Below are positions 63,734 through 64,000 of a stretch of 64,000 bases of DNA, one piece after another. Source of the DNA: Candidatus Poribacteria bacterium (GTDB lineage Bacteria > Poribacteria > WGA-4E > WGA-3G). The notes under the pieces were generated by a model. It had not been told where the DNA came from and searched no databases. It saw only the letters and a list, made by a program, of their open reading frames with translations. How positions within the stretch are numbered: position 1 is the first letter of the stretch; each line of letters begins with the position of its first letter. Location: positions 62,001-126,000 of the forward strand of contig JAJEJA010000073.1 in assembly GCA_022828145.1 (NCBI GenBank), in the 5' to 3' direction. A program made the translations under genes and the position numbers.

Positions 63734-64000
63734 ATGAAAATAACCGATGTCCAATCTTTCGTTACTTCATCAGGACATTTTTTCGTCAAAGTAGAGACTG
63801 ATACCGGTATATACGGCGTAGGTGAAGGCGGTATCAGACGTCGCGCTATCGCTTTAGCTGAAGTTGTACGGTCGTTTGATCCGATACTCATCGGGGCAAA
63901 CCCATTCCAAATCGAACATCTATGGCAAGTCATGTTCCGAGGTGGCTTCTTTCCAGGGGGTGTCGTTCAATCCGCTGCTGTCAGTGCTGTGGACATCGCA
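63734..64000 (+). CDS. Enolase-superfamily protein (partial, C-terminus off window)
   Basis: 89 codons from ATG 63734 to the edge. MKITDVQSFVTSSGHFFVKV, TDTGIYGVGEGGIRRR, SFDPILIGANPFQIEHLWQV and AVSAVDIA form the N-terminal capping domain of mandelate racemase/muconate lactonizing-type enzymes. The catalytic residues are not in the window. Third member of the 61727-64000 operon. Confidence 0.85.
   Translation, partial: MKITDVQSFVTSSGHFFVKVETDTGIYGVGEGGIRRRAIALAEVVRSFDPILIGANPFQIEHLWQVMFRGGFFPGGVVQSAAVSAVDIA

Overview
The window (about 40% GC by eye, dense, both strands used) looks like a chromosomal piece from an uncultured bacterium of the Poribacteria/Planctomycetes-like type. The reasons are five phytanoyl-CoA dioxygenase (PhyH) paralogues, three Gfo/Idh/MocA oxidoreductases, three enolase-superfamily enzymes, a DUF1501 + DUF1549/DUF1553 + pre-peptidase-domain cluster with cytochrome-like C-x4-C-H motifs, a tandem-duplicated UvrA, and many YCF48/BNR beta-propeller repeats. 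Candidatus Poribacteria (sponge symbionts) is my best guess; this is inference from gene content. No rRNA, tRNA or CRISPR array was recognised.

Region 1 (1-9700): three tandem minus-strand paralogues, the first cut by the window edge. Each fuses an ECF sigma factor (regions 2 and 4) to one transmembrane helix and a large beta-propeller, that is, a membrane-tethered sigma factor with its own outside domain. All three have the same ECF-type promoter upstream (TGYAAY, 17-18 nt, YGTCTA), suggesting autoregulation. A frameshifted Rpn-type nuclease gene lies between the first two.

Region 2 (9700-19700): PhyH and Gfo/Idh genes, a small zinc-ribbon membrane protein, Era, a 1907-aa double UvrA, and a second PhyH.

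Region 3 (19700-29010): a five-gene minus-strand cluster of exported proteins (pre-peptidase-domain protein, DUF1501, DUF1549/1553, a ThuA-like protein and a cytochrome c-WD40 protein). The last is the most striking item. Its frame passes through an in-frame TGA exactly at the first cysteine of a C-terminal heavy-metal-associated (HMA) CxxC motif and continues as a complete HMA domain. A perfect 7-bp hairpin with G first in the loop lies 23 nt after the TGA, which fits a bacterial SECIS. I interpret it as a selenoprotein (U475).

Region 4 (29000-44660): a DUF433 antitoxin with a truncated toxin remnant, YceI, a membrane protein, a single-chain restriction-modification enzyme, a MITE with 9-bp target duplication, a 1345-aa lipoprotein with 26 YCF48-type repeats, ThrRS without a TGS domain, an LpoB-like/COG3014-like lipoprotein pair, and a cysteine desulfurase.

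Region 5 (44690-54100): a minus-strand catabolic operon (c-type cytochrome, Gfo/Idh, PhyH, TIM-barrel isomerase, RraA-like, AstE-like, enolase-superfamily) followed upstream by a TonB-dependent receptor, with two MITE-like elements between. A substrate-import-plus-catabolism unit is the natural reading.

Region 6 (54400-64000): a toxin-antitoxin pair with a strong promoter and a 10-bp inverted repeat in its leader, a coiled-coil membrane protein, an acyl-CoA synthetase, and a plus-strand run of PhyH, MDR oxidoreductase, cytochrome-like lipoprotein, enolase, Gfo/Idh, PhyH and enolase (cut by the edge). Short palindromic repeats of several families are scattered through the intergenic spaces.
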